Assembly (NCBI RefSeq): GCF_030409505.1 | Contig: NZ_JAUFPZ010000002.1 | Coordinates: forward strand, 2,425,501-2,489,500 | Length of the DNA stretch: 64,000 nucleotides | Origin: Zunongwangia endophytica | Lineage (GTDB): Bacteria > Bacteroidota > Bacteroidia > Flavobacteriales > Flavobacteriaceae | Direction of reading: 5' to 3' | In this document: piece after piece, positions 1 to 7,889 of the stretch | How the letters are laid out: the number at the start of each line of letters is the position of its first letter | How positions within the stretch are numbered: position 1 is the first letter of the stretch | The notes under the pieces: model-generated | What the model was told of the DNA's origin: nothing | Seen by the model: only the letters and a program-made list of their open reading frames with translations | Databases searched by the model: none | Program-made: the position numbers and the translations under genes

Positions 1-1
1 T

Positions 2-70
2 ATCGAGAAAGGATCCATAAACCTTATCGAAATGAGTGTCTTTTGTGGTGATGTTTGCCAATTTATCTGA
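2..70 (+). CDS. Possible C-terminal end of an upstream phage gene
   Basis: One frame is open from the window edge to a TGA at 68-70, giving a 22-residue tail ending in Cys-Gln-Phe-Ile. It would be the last part of the phage gene preceding the terminator at 102-140. Another frame (from position 1) also stays open until 51, so the assignment rests only on the later stop and the terminator position. No family can be recognised from so short a piece. Confidence 0.3.
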   Translation: MEKGSINLIEMSVFCGDVCQFI

Positions 71-101
71 GGTTTTACTTCAAAATTGACCTATCAAAGC
101 A

Positions 102-140
102 CCTTAAAAAAGGACACTTAATTCTTGTCCTTTTTTAAGG
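102..140 (+). terminator. Perfect inverted repeat, likely bidirectional terminator
   Basis: Arms 102-116 and 126-140 are perfectly complementary over 15 bp with a 9-nt loop. The arms themselves contain runs of six A and six T, so the hairpin ends in a T tract on either strand. It separates the upstream phage block from the gene at 166. Its right arm carries the TGTCCTTTTTTAA motif that recurs at three other phage gene-block boundaries. Confidence 0.7.
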
Positions 141-165
141 CACAAGTCATTCGCACTTTTGGAGT

Positions 166-519
166 ATGGCAGAAGAAACTATCTATTTAAATCAAGTGCT
201 CGAGATAATGCGCAAACCTGACTCTGATGGTAAAGCGGTCAAATTCGATATTGCCGTGCGCACTTTTAATAGAAATTCTAAAAGTGGTGGCACTTTAAAT
301 AGTTATGAGAATGCCAAACAAGTGATGAAAGAAGCAGGAATGGATAAGAATAGTATCTATGCCTTACAGCACTTCAAAAAATCAAAAATTCCAAAGATTA
401 GAAAGAACCCGCAGCACTTCTCTAATAAGACGCGTAATATTCGTCTGGAGAACGGCGAGGTTAAGAAGATCCATATTCGCTACATCATTTCATTCAACGG
501 CAAAAAAGTCATTTATTAA
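166..519 (+). CDS. Small phage protein of unknown function upstream of the portal
   Basis: A 117-residue basic protein, rich in Lys, Arg and Asn, with no signal peptide or membrane segment. The ATG at 166 follows a short GGAG. Its stop overlaps the start of the portal-like gene in a TAATG arrangement, so the two are probably translationally coupled. The family is not recognised. The position directly before the portal, and the mix of helix-like N-terminus and basic C-terminus, would fit a small head-maturation or DNA-binding protein, but this is inference only. A small terminase subunit seems less likely because the large subunit should follow one, and the portal does instead. Confidence 0.6.
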   Translation: MAEETIYLNQVLEIMRKPDSDGKAVKFDIAVRTFNRNSKSGGTLNSYENAKQVMKEAGMDKNSIYALQHFKKSKIPKIRKNPQHFSNKTRNIRLENGEVKKIHIRYIISFNGKKVIY

Positions 520-1862
520 TGAGTCTATACGAACATAACCATATTCATTTCGGGACCGGTACCGAGGCAGCATTTGTATTCTCCGGAAAAGGGAAAGGAA
601 ATCATACCAGCGCTCCAATTGAAAAAACTGGAGTTAGCACAACAGGGAAAATCGTAAAGTGGGGTGATGATAATCAATATCCTAATAGATTTCTAGAAGT
701 TGTTAAGAAAAATGGGGCCGCTGGATCGAGTTATCGATTTAACCGCGCGGCTCATTATGGGCAGGGATTTCGATTAATGAAACCTAAGGAAGCTAATAAT
801 GGAAAGGAAGATCTTCAAATCGTATCGTTAAACTCGGTACCGGACATCAGAAAATTTTTCCGAAGAAATAAAATTCACCGTGTATTTACCGAAATTATTA
901 CAGATCTAGAGACTTTTGATATTGGGTGGCCAGAGTATATTCTTACCAATGACTACTCGAAGATTTACTCACTCCGCAGGCTGCAAACTGCAAAAATGAG
1001 ATTTGAAGAAATCAATCCAAAGACCGGCATAATTGAAAACTCTTATTTCTGTCATAATTGGAAACCTCATACCACAGTAGATAGTGAATATGTGAGTAAA
1101 ATTGCGGTGGTAGATAATTATTGCAGCGCTGAAGAAGTGAAGGAACATTGTAAGCGGAATAAAATCCACAAATTCACTATGCCCATTTACTATCCCCTTA
1201 TTGATGAAACTTACTATCCTGAACCTTCACATCATTCCGTTTTCCGCAATGGATGGATGGAAGTAGTAAATGCCATTCCTGAATATAAAAAACACTTCTC
1301 AGAAAATCAGTTAAACGTAAAATACATGGTGTATATCTCTGATGAGTATTTCACTCGCACCTATGCTGATGAATGGGAGAAATTCGACACCAATAAAAAA
1401 CTGGAGATTCGTAAAAATTTAAAAGATGCTATTGATGCGCATTTAGCCGGAAATAAAAATGCCGGGAAATCCATTCAAACGACAGTTTTTAAGGATCGTG
1501 AAGGGAAATGGATTAAAGGTATCGAGGTTGTGCCTTTAAAAGATGAAAACAGCAGCGAGGGAAAAGGCCTATTAGATTCTTCTGCAGGTAACTCAGAAAT
1601 TATGTCTGCGATTGGAGTGGATCCCAACCTTATGGGAGTTGGTATTCCTGGAGGAAAATTAAACGGAGGATCCGGATCTGATAAGCGTGAAGCCATGAGC
1701 ATCCTAAACAGCCTTTTCAAAACGAAACGTGAGACCACTCTTGATATCTGGCGACTTCTGCGCGATTATAACAAATGGGACGAAGATCTGGAAGGTGACT
1801 TTGCTGTGACCAATCTTACTACGCTAGACAAAAACCCAACCGGAACCCAAAACGAGATCTAA
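519..1862 (+). CDS. Phage portal-like protein
   Basis: A 447-residue protein resembling the portal proteins of Bacteroidota phages. The portal is the dodecameric ring at one head vertex through which DNA is packaged and the tail attached. Visible support: an early segment with Lys-Trp-Gly-Asp-Asp-Asn-Gln-Tyr-Pro, then an Asn-Arg-Ala-His-Tyr-Gly-Gln-Gly region. Near residues 355-400 there is a Gly-rich stretch (IGVDPNLMGVGIPGG) followed by Gly-Ser-Asp-Lys-Arg-Glu-Ala, a pattern I associate with this family. The length is normal for portals (400-550). It overlaps the preceding gene by one base and is followed after 2 bp by the next, as in a head operon. A search against portal profiles would settle it; I am fairly but not fully sure. 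Confidence 0.7.
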   Translation: MSLYEHNHIHFGTGTEAAFVFSGKGKGNHTSAPIEKTGVSTTGKIVKWGDDNQYPNRFLEVVKKNGAAGSSYRFNRAAHYGQGFRLMKPKEANNGKEDLQIVSLNSVPDIRKFFRRNKIHRVFTEIITDLETFDIGWPEYILTNDYSKIYSLRRLQTAKMRFEEINPKTGIIENSYFCHNWKPHTTVDSEYVSKIAVVDNYCSAEEVKEHCKRNKIHKFTMPIYYPLIDETYYPEPSHHSVFRNGWMEVVNAIPEYKKHFSENQLNVKYMVYISDEYFTRTYADEWEKFDTNKKLEIRKNLKDAIDAHLAGNKNAGKSIQTTVFKDREGKWIKGIEVVPLKDENSSEGKGLLDSSAGNSEIMSAIGVDPNLMGVGIPGGKLNGGSGSDKREAMSILNSLFKTKRETTLDIWRLLRDYNKWDEDLEGDFAVTNLTTLDKNPTGTQNEI

Positions 1863-1864
1863 TT

Positions 1865-2800
1865 ATGCTAGTTAAGAATATAGCAACTATACAGAAATAC
1901 GCAATTGTTAATTACAATTTCACATTCGAAATAATCGAAAGCCAGGTAAGAAAACAAGAGCGGAAACATATCCTTTCCGTAATTGGAAGAGAGCTTTATA
2001 ATTCGTGGAGCGATGCTGCTCCAGAAGACGAAATTGAAAAAGAAGTTTTTGATTTACTTGAGGAAGCTTCCTCAAATTTATCATTATTAAGTTACACCAA
2101 AGTAGGAATAGTCTCCTCTAGTAATGGCGGACTATATATTTCTACATCTTCAAATTCAGAACCAGCACAGTGGTGGCAGATAAAAGATCTACGAGTAGAA
2201 TTATTGAATTCCGGCATGGAAGCTATCGATCAGGCGCTCGAAATCATGGAGGCTAACCAGGATAAATTTGAGAGCTGGGTTAATTCCGATCAATACACCA
2301 TTTTTAAAGAATTACTATGTAGCCAAACAGCACATTTTCAAAAAATATATAACATATCAAAAAGTCGTCTCACTTTCCTCGCCTTACGCCCATACTTACG
2401 AAAAGTAGAAAAACAATTTTTTGAAGGTCTGTTGGGAGCTGAGACGCTTTTACAAATTAAAGAGGGAAATAGCCCTGAAGAAAGGAAAGCTCTTGAAATC
2501 TCCAGATGGGCTCAAGTATGTCTGGCCATTGCTGAAATTGCTAAAGAAGGCATTTTTGAGTTATCCTCTCGAGGTCTTTTTACGGTGTTCGAAGAAATAC
2601 CGGGAATGAATAGAACCAAAGCAGATCAGGTCGAGCTTCTAAAGATCGAGCAATCCAAATCGCACGAAGGAAACGAAATCTTAAAAGATCTGATTCGCCA
2701 TCTTAAGAAGTTCCCAGGCATCTTTAAAAAATACGATCAACGTGAAAATCAGAAATTAATTAATCCGGTTTTAAACGGTAAATCCATTGTAAGCTTGTAG
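1865..2800 (+). CDS. Phage structural protein of unknown function (DUF6712-like)
   Basis: A 311-residue, predominantly helical protein without signal peptide or membrane segment. It resembles proteins next to portal genes in Bacteroidota phages that I believe are grouped as DUF6712; this is recall, not a search. It starts 2 bp after the portal stop and ends 2 bp before the fibre gene, so it is part of the same transcript. A role as a head-tail connector or head completion protein is plausible from position. It does not look like a major capsid protein: it lacks the beta-rich HK97-type composition and no scaffold or protease gene is beside it. The C-terminal third is Lys-rich. Confidence 0.6.
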   Translation: MLVKNIATIQKYAIVNYNFTFEIIESQVRKQERKHILSVIGRELYNSWSDAAPEDEIEKEVFDLLEEASSNLSLLSYTKVGIVSSSNGGLYISTSSNSEPAQWWQIKDLRVELLNSGMEAIDQALEIMEANQDKFESWVNSDQYTIFKELLCSQTAHFQKIYNISKSRLTFLALRPYLRKVEKQFFEGLLGAETLLQIKEGNSPEERKALEISRWAQVCLAIAEIAKEGIFELSSRGLFTVFEEIPGMNRTKADQVELLKIEQSKSHEGNEILKDLIRHLKKFPGIFKKYDQRENQKLINPVLNGKSIVSL

Positions 2801-2802
2801 TT

Positions 2803-4008
2803 ATGGGAAAGGCAAAAAGACCATCGATAAATATTTCTGCAAAAAGAAATGTAAATCCCTCAATCAACCGGCGAACTGAAGTTGCTGCAGAAGACTTTGA
2901 GGAAATAGCTACGATTTTGAGCGATCATGCCGAATTGATTGATCAAGCTAATTTGAATCCTGAGAAGTTTTATAAATTTCACACTTCACTACCTGCCTTA
3001 AAAGCTGCTCATCCAGAAGCAGAAGAAAATGCATGGGCAGTAATAATTCCTGCCAATGGGAACACACAGTTTGTGGCCACTTTCGAAAATGGGCAATGGA
3101 GAGCTTCAGAAAATGAAGCTCCAGTTCAATTATTTAATACCATTGCCGATCGGCCTGAAGAAGGCCAGGAAGGTATTTTCTACATCGTAAAGGATGAAAA
3201 GATAATTTATCTGTGGTATAACAATAAATGGAATGCATTTGGAAAGGACGGTAATAACGGCCTTTCCGCTTACCAGGTTGCAGTTGCTCGAGGTTATCAA
3301 GGAACTATCGACGAATGGTTAGGAACTTTAGAAGGGAAATCAGCTTATCAATTAGCAAAAGATGAAGGATTCGAAGGAACCCAATCTGAATGGATCGAAA
3401 GCCTAGGTGGTATTCAAGGAAAATCAGCTTATCAATCTGCTTTGGATAATGGTTTTACGGGAACAGAATCAGAGTGGTTGCAATCACTATTAGGACCAAA
3501 AGGAAAATCAGCTTATCAATCTGCTTTGGATAATGGCTTTACTGGAACAGAGTCAGAGTGGCTAATATCTTTAATTGGAGGTAAAGGAGATCCCGGCTTA
3601 TCAGCTTATGAAGATTGGCTATCTAGAGATAACCAGGGAACCTTTGAAGAATTCCTAGAAACTCTTAAAGGTCCTGCTGGGGATGTAACTGCAGCACAAC
3701 TAGAAAGTGCAAAACAGGAAGCAATCAATGAAGCGAAAGCATATCACGATCAGAATAGTCATACAGGAAGCTCTAATAGTTTAGGAACAAACATTGAATT
3801 TGGATTAATTGGAGAAATCGATGGCCAAAATAAAATATTTCAAACTTCAGAAGAATTTCAGCCTAGTAAAATATTGGTCTATCTAAACGGATTACTTCAA
3901 ACTCTTGGAGATGATTACTTTGAAAGCACGACACAAATAATTGAGTTCGTTGAAGCTCCACCTGTTTTTTCAGACGGTACAAAATCAAAAATTATCGCAA
4001 TCTATTAA
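2803..4008 (+). CDS. Tail fibre-like protein with SAYQ repeats
   Basis: A 401-residue protein. Residues about 1-150 hold a basic N-terminus and a coiled-coil-prone segment. Residues about 153-290 are five tandem 25-31-residue repeats of the pattern Gly-Lys-Ser-Ala-Tyr-Gln...Gly-Phe-x-Gly-Thr-x-x-Glu-Trp-Leu, a repeat common in phage fibres and in collagen-like surface proteins. The last 80 residues form a beta-rich knob with the pattern Leu-Asn-Gly-Leu-Leu-Gln...Gly-Asp-Asp-Tyr, known from fibre C-termini. The protein is expected to trimerise and take part in host recognition. It lies in a run with two other candidate adhesion genes (4011 and 4832). Confidence 0.7.
   Translation: MGKAKRPSINISAKRNVNPSINRRTEVAAEDFEEIATILSDHAELIDQANLNPEKFYKFHTSLPALKAAHPEAEENAWAVIIPANGNTQFVATFENGQWRASENEAPVQLFNTIADRPEEGQEGIFYIVKDEKIIYLWYNNKWNAFGKDGNNGLSAYQVAVARGYQGTIDEWLGTLEGKSAYQLAKDEGFEGTQSEWIESLGGIQGKSAYQSALDNGFTGTESEWLQSLLGPKGKSAYQSALDNGFTGTESEWLISLIGGKGDPGLSAYEDWLSRDNQGTFEEFLETLKGPAGDVTAAQLESAKQEAINEAKAYHDQNSHTGSSNSLGTNIEFGLIGEIDGQNKIFQTSEEFQPSKILVYLNGLLQTLGDDYFESTTQIIEFVEAPPVFSDGTKSKIIAIY
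3259..3672 (+). repeat. Tandem coding repeats in the fibre gene
   Basis: Repeat units start at 3259, 3334, 3418, 3502 and 3595. The units at 3418 and 3502 are 84 bp apart in phase and almost identical in DNA over their first 60 bases, which suggests recent duplication. Because the period is a multiple of three, gain or loss of units would keep the frame and change fibre length. Confidence 0.85.
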
Positions 4009-4010
4009 TT

Positions 4011-4829
4011 ATGTCAATTACAAAAATACATCCAAATCAATTAAAAGATATTCCAAGTTATCCAGAACCATATGTGACTTCTTTATCTGAAACATCTTCA
4101 ATTCCAGATTTAACAAAAGATATCACAGTTTACGGTGACTATTTCACACCAAATATGACAGTTAATATTCTAGACAATACAGTTAGTGATTTTAGATTTA
4201 TTAGCAGTAAAGAAATTAGTTTTAAGGTAAGATCAGGTAATCAAGAAGGTGCTTTCAATATTATATTAAATAATGGGCGTATCCTAACTTTGACAAATTA
4301 CTGGGTTGTAAGCTTAGGAGAAGTTTTAGTACCGCAAGTAGATGATTGGACTAACTTAATTAATAACCCAATTTTGAGTATAGGCGGTATCAAAAAAGAT
4401 ATCGAAAACAGTCTAGTGAGCGCAGACTGGGTAAATATTGATGCAAATCAAGATTTTAGTATATATGGAAAATTAGAGGATTTTACTTTAGGGGGATCAA
4501 CAGCAACTTCAGGTAATGTAACACAAATACAGCTGTTGAATGCAGATACTTTAAATGAAGTGTCTAGAATGGTATGGAGATTTAATTCGTCTTTCACTTT
4601 TAAGCAAATTAGATCCTATTTAGCTGATGGTTCGAGTTCAGGAGATGGAGACGGAGGCGATATATTTAACGATGTTGGAAGGTTATCAAGAATAGGAGAG
4701 TCCTGGATTTTTTACGTAAATGACATACAAGAACATATTTATAATAGTGCAGGATATACAGGAGCATTATTAGTCAGAGTTTCAGCATATAATTCAGGAC
4801 TTAAACAAATAAAACTTATAAAACACTAA
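4011..4829 (+). CDS. Beta-rich phage surface protein, possible receptor-binding
   Basis: A 272-residue protein of unknown family. Residues about 15-100 look like an Ig/IPT-type fold: a short Pro-rich lead, a segment of alternating hydrophobic strands, a Thr-Val-Tyr-Gly motif and a Gly-Ala-Phe-Asn-Ile-Ile-Leu-Asn-Asn-Gly turn. The C-terminal part contains a Gly/Asp-rich loop (Ser-Ser-Gly-Asp-Gly-Asp-Gly-Gly-Asp) that could bind calcium. There is no signal peptide. It sits 2 bp after the fibre gene and 2 bp before the next gene. By eye the DNA is AT-richer than the flanking structural genes, as often seen in exchanged host-recognition modules. Function is inferred from composition and place only. 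Confidence 0.5.
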   Translation: MSITKIHPNQLKDIPSYPEPYVTSLSETSSIPDLTKDITVYGDYFTPNMTVNILDNTVSDFRFISSKEISFKVRSGNQEGAFNIILNNGRILTLTNYWVVSLGEVLVPQVDDWTNLINNPILSIGGIKKDIENSLVSADWVNIDANQDFSIYGKLEDFTLGGSTATSGNVTQIQLLNADTLNEVSRMVWRFNSSFTFKQIRSYLADGSSSGDGDGGDIFNDVGRLSRIGESWIFYVNDIQEHIYNSAGYTGALLVRVSAYNSGLKQIKLIKH

Positions 4830-4831
4830 AG

Positions 4832-5392
4832 ATGAAATTATTACCTAAAAATGGTGTATATAATTCGCCTATGGCAGTTCAAGGAAAATTTGAGAATGTT
4901 TTCATTGAAGACCGAGAAATAACTATCAAAAGAAACGAAAATTTTCTATCAGTAAAATTTGTCATGTTTTATTTAAAAGACGAGAAAGAAATTATTCTAG
5001 GATCTAAAACTATGGAGTTTTGTGGTCTTGAAAATGATTACGCAAATTCTACAAATATCGCAAGCATCTTCAAATATCCTAATCCTGATTATGATCCAAA
5101 TTTTGATATAGCGGAATCAAAATCGGATGAAGACTACAAAAAGACTATTGAATGGATTGAAAATGTGAAGTTGATGGAATATTTAGCTTTAAACAACAAT
5201 AAACTACCGTACGGAGCAATCATTACAGAGTACGGATACCCAACATTCGAAGTGGTTCTACAATATTTTGAAGGAGGTACATTAGATGATCCAGAAGTTC
5301 AAATAAATAATGAATTTGCTCAGGGTTTTCTGCTTAACAAACTATCCATAAATGGAGAAATTGTAGGGGACCAGTTTATTTTCTTATCATAA
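4832..5392 (+). CDS. Phage protein of unknown function in the fibre block
   Basis: A 186-residue acidic protein with many Asp, Glu and aromatic residues and no signal peptide or membrane segment. The pattern of short beta-like segments suggests a structural or fibre-associated protein, perhaps a fibre chaperone, but no family is recognised. It is the last gene before the 5398-5411 motif, so it probably closes a transcription unit that began at 166. Confidence 0.5.
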   Translation: MKLLPKNGVYNSPMAVQGKFENVFIEDREITIKRNENFLSVKFVMFYLKDEKEIILGSKTMEFCGLENDYANSTNIASIFKYPNPDYDPNFDIAESKSDEDYKKTIEWIENVKLMEYLALNNNKLPYGAIITEYGYPTFEVVLQYFEGGTLDDPEVQINNEFAQGFLLNKLSINGEIVGDQFIFLS

Positions 5393-5397
5393 TCCTC

Positions 5398-5453
5398 CTG
5401 TCCTTTTTTTAAAATCACTGGGTTCAGACTTTTACATTATAAATCTGAACCCA
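5398..5453 (+). promoter_or_regulatory. Phage boundary motif plus inverted repeat flush with the next start codon
   Basis: The CTGTCC/T-tract motif at 5398-5410 is followed by a perfect 10-bp inverted repeat, 5419-5428 against 5444-5453. Its right arm ends exactly one base before the ATG at 5454. Such a hairpin would bury the ribosome-binding region. The T tract upstream of the hairpin is in the wrong place for a terminator of the preceding gene, so control of the gene at 5454 is the better guess. Confidence 0.5.
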
Positions 5454-5969
5454 ATGAATCTCTCAAATTTCAAATCCTGGCTATCTGAATTCTTCAGTAA
5501 TATTGGCCAGTTGCTCCTAGCTTTTTTTCTTATTCTCGTAGCCTTTGCGCTATTCATTCCCTGCTTAGTTGCTTCTCTTATTTGGAAAGTAATTGTTTCC
5601 ATTACCAAAGAGAATCGAAAAGCTCGAGATATTATTTCCGGTACAAAGCAATTCTTTTTGGCAATTGCTATCGCTTTAGATCAACTTGGCAATGTTGCCT
5701 TTGGCGGTTTTTTCAATTGGTTCTTTCTGAAGAATGAGTATGGTCTTTATAATTTCGGCTCAGCCCATGAAACTGTAAGCGAAGTTTTGGGATGGAATCT
5801 TTATCTGGAGCATTTAAACCAAAAAGGTAAATATATGGTTGCTCTTCTTAACTGGATCGAAAAAGATCATTGTATCAAAGCCATGAGATCCGGTATTCAA
5901 ACGGCACAATTCAAAACTGAACATTGGAAGGATGTTCAGGATTATCAAGTAAACTCAAAACCTCAATAA
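5454..5969 (+). CDS. Phage membrane protein of unknown function
   Basis: A 171-residue protein with a long hydrophobic segment at residues about 17-52 (possibly two tight spans) and a second weakly hydrophobic region near 75-90. The rest is polar. It could be a lysis-associated or superinfection-exclusion membrane protein, because it lies just before a secreted protein and the holin-like gene. No family is recognised. The start codon is immediately preceded by the inverted repeat at 5419-5453, so translation may be controlled. Its stop overlaps the next start in a TAATG. Confidence 0.5.
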   Translation: MNLSNFKSWLSEFFSNIGQLLLAFFLILVAFALFIPCLVASLIWKVIVSITKENRKARDIISGTKQFFLAIAIALDQLGNVAFGGFFNWFFLKNEYGLYNFGSAHETVSEVLGWNLYLEHLNQKGKYMVALLNWIEKDHCIKAMRSGIQTAQFKTEHWKDVQDYQVNSKPQ

Positions 5970-6370
5970 TGAAAACAATTCTTACACTTTTGATTGGGTT
6001 CTTCCTAATCACTACCAACACCTTTGCGCAGAAATCCGAAAAAGAACCTGTTGAAGATTCGGTCACTATTAGCATTCCGGCTACTGTGGTTCTAAACCAC
6101 GAAGGCAAAATGCTTATTACTGATCGATATAACAAGAGGCACTTCGAGATCGAATCGACCAGAGAAATTTCCCAGGGAAAAGAATATGAATTTATTCTCC
6201 AGTTCAAAATTTCCGATCGGCAAAAAAATCATTGTATCGGCTGCACCGGAATTTTGCCGGCCACTTTAATAGACTTTACAATTACTCCCTATCAAGCAAA
6301 ACTGGATCAGGCACGAATAAGGGATGCATTGCGTAATAAAGGATACGATAAAAGCCCCAGATACCAATAG
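5969..6370 (+). CDS. Secreted small phage-encoded protein
   Basis: Reading from the ATG at 5969 gives 133 residues beginning with a clean signal peptide (MKTILTLLIGFFLITTNTFA, cleavage after Ala-Gln expected). This start is preferred over the in-frame ATG at 5924 because that would put 15 polar residues before the signal and overlap the upstream gene by 46 bases. The mature part contains Cys-Ile-Gly-Cys-Thr-Gly, a pair that could form a disulfide or bind metal. The function is unknown. Its place just before the lysis cassette suggests an envelope role in lysogenic conversion or lysis, which is inference. Confidence 0.55.
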   Translation: MKTILTLLIGFFLITTNTFAQKSEKEPVEDSVTISIPATVVLNHEGKMLITDRYNKRHFEIESTREISQGKEYEFILQFKISDRQKNHCIGCTGILPATLIDFTITPYQAKLDQARIRDALRNKGYDKSPRYQ

Positions 6371-6382
6371 TAAAAATAATTT

Positions 6383-6742
6383 ATGCTAGCTCTTCAAACA
6401 GAATCTCTTTCTAAATTTTCCGAATATGGCCTGCCCGGACTTATAATCCTTACGCTTATCATAGCTGTTGGCTATCTCTTCAAGGTTGTTCATGACTATA
6501 GCAAACAAGATAGGAAGCGGGCCGATCATTTTGGAGAAGCCTTTATGAAAATATCAGGGGATCAAAATGAGACTAATCGAAAAATCGTTGAAGTTACTGA
6601 GAAGATGGCCGATCAGAATAAGGTATATCATCAAGATACCACCAGAAGACTCGAAGAAATGCCTGCTAAGATCCTCAAGGAATTTGAATATAGAAACTTA
6701 CAGAAGTCACAAAATTCCTCAAATACTACACCTGCACCATGA
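6383..6742 (+). CDS. Holin-like small membrane protein
   Basis: A 119-residue protein with one strong membrane span at about residues 15-35, then a charged, coiled-coil-like cytoplasmic tail ending in Pro-rich residues. Directly overlapping the endolysin gene by 4 bp, it is in the standard holin position. Single-span holins are known, but the long coiled-coil tail is also compatible with an antiholin or lysis regulator. The call rests on topology and neighbourhood, not on sequence family. Confidence 0.55.
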   Translation: MLALQTESLSKFSEYGLPGLIILTLIIAVGYLFKVVHDYSKQDRKRADHFGEAFMKISGDQNETNRKIVEVTEKMADQNKVYHQDTTRRLEEMPAKILKEFEYRNLQKSQNSSNTTPAP

Positions 6743-7395
6743 ACTTAACTCCCCTTCAGAAATTTCAGAATTCGCAATGCTTAGATCCAGATAATGATTT
6801 TGGGCCATTGACGATTAAAGCAATGCGTTTTGCATTTTCATTGAGCATTGAGCAAACAGCTAATTTCGCTGGGCAATGTGCGCATGAATCAAATTATTTT
6901 AAGCGCCAGTTTGAAAACTTAAATTATTCTTACGAAAGATTATTGCAGATCTTCTCCCACGATTTTGATACCGATCGAAACCGGATCCTTTCTGACGAAG
7001 AAAAACAAGTGGCCAGGATCCTGGAAAGAAAACCGCAGCAAATTGCAAATTTCGTTTACGCCAACCAAAATGGAAATGGTGATGAAGCTTCTGGAGATGG
7101 CTGGCTATTTCGTGGGCGTGGTCCTCTGCAATTAACCGGTAGAAGAAATTACCAATTATTCGCTGCTGCGATGAATGATCAGGAAATCATGTGCAATCCA
7201 GATCTCGTGGTTACTAAATATTATTTTGAAAGTGCATTATGGTATTTCGAAAGTAATAATCTCTGGAGTATTGCGAAGAAAACAAATCGAGTAGCTATTA
7301 AAAATCTTACCAAACGAGTGAATGGAGGATATCATGGGCTTCAGGATCGTATTAATAAAACTATAAATTTCGAAGGATGGTTACGCGCTGCTTAA
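6739..7395 (+). CDS. Phage endolysin, glycoside hydrolase family 19 type
   Basis: A 218-residue lysozyme/chitinase-fold enzyme expected to cut the glycan strands of peptidoglycan during lysis. Visible family marks are a Cys-Ala-His-Glu-Ser-Asn-Tyr-Phe motif near residue 52, whose Glu should be the catalytic acid. A Gly-Arg-Gly-Pro-Leu-Gln-Leu-Thr-Gly-Arg-Arg-Asn-Tyr motif near residue 135 forms the substrate groove. An Asn-Gly-Gly-Tyr-x-Gly-Leu motif near the C-terminus is also typical. There is no signal peptide, so export should depend on the holin-like neighbour upstream. The gene overlaps the spanin-like gene downstream by 19 bp. Length is usual for phage GH19 endolysins. Confidence 0.88.
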   Translation: MNLTPLQKFQNSQCLDPDNDFGPLTIKAMRFAFSLSIEQTANFAGQCAHESNYFKRQFENLNYSYERLLQIFSHDFDTDRNRILSDEEKQVARILERKPQQIANFVYANQNGNGDEASGDGWLFRGRGPLQLTGRRNYQLFAAAMNDQEIMCNPDLVVTKYYFESALWYFESNNLWSIAKKTNRVAIKNLTKRVNGGYHGLQDRINKTINFEGWLRAA

Positions 7396-7865
7396 TTTTA
7401 ATAATTGTCATATCGCTATTTGGATGTAGTTCGAGAAAAGTGGAAACGCACAAAAAACTGGAGTCAGTTTCTGAACTACGTCAAAATGATATCCAGGAAC
7501 TGCAAACTGAAAAAATAAAAAGTGATATCCTTCGAATTTCGGAAAATTGGGATCTCAATCTAAAACCTGAAGATCCCAATAAACCAATGCAGGTTATTTA
7601 TGGTAATGACACTCTTAATTCTACCAACGCAAATGTATCACTAAGCAAAAATAAAGAAACTGAAAATGCTCAATCGGTGACCGATAAGAAAACTGAAAAA
7701 TTAGATCAATCTAAATCAGAAAAAGAAAAAGGTTCCTCTGAAAAAGGAAAATCAACCGATCGACAGTCTCCAAGCTGGGGATTAAATATTGGACTTATTT
7801 TTGGGATCATCTTGTCAATTATTTTGATATCCCTTTACTTCAAAACAAAAACTCCCAAACCCTAA
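7377..7865 (+). CDS. Putative unimolecular spanin (lipoprotein with C-terminal membrane anchor)
   Basis: A 162-residue protein with a short lipoprotein signal peptide and lipobox Leu-Phe-Gly-Cys (Cys at residue 17). A long polar, Lys/Glu/Ser-rich linker follows, then a hydrophobic segment at about residues 137-155 before a basic tail. An outer-membrane lipid anchor and an inner-membrane span in one chain is the layout of u-spanins such as T1 gp11, which fuse outer and inner membranes in the last step of lysis. The gene overlaps the endolysin by 19 bp, as spanin genes often do. No sequence family is recognised; the call is from topology and position. Confidence 0.65.
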   Translation: MVTRCLILIIVISLFGCSSRKVETHKKLESVSELRQNDIQELQTEKIKSDILRISENWDLNLKPEDPNKPMQVIYGNDTLNSTNANVSLSKNKETENAQSVTDKKTEKLDQSKSEKEKGSSEKGKSTDRQSPSWGLNIGLIFGIILSIILISLYFKTKTPKP

Positions 7866-7889
7866 TTTTCTCAAAATATCCATGCTTTG

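Noticed and set aside
1..160. Left attachment site
   Set aside because: No sequence like the tRNA-Leu 3' end is present near the left edge; the phage continues beyond the window.
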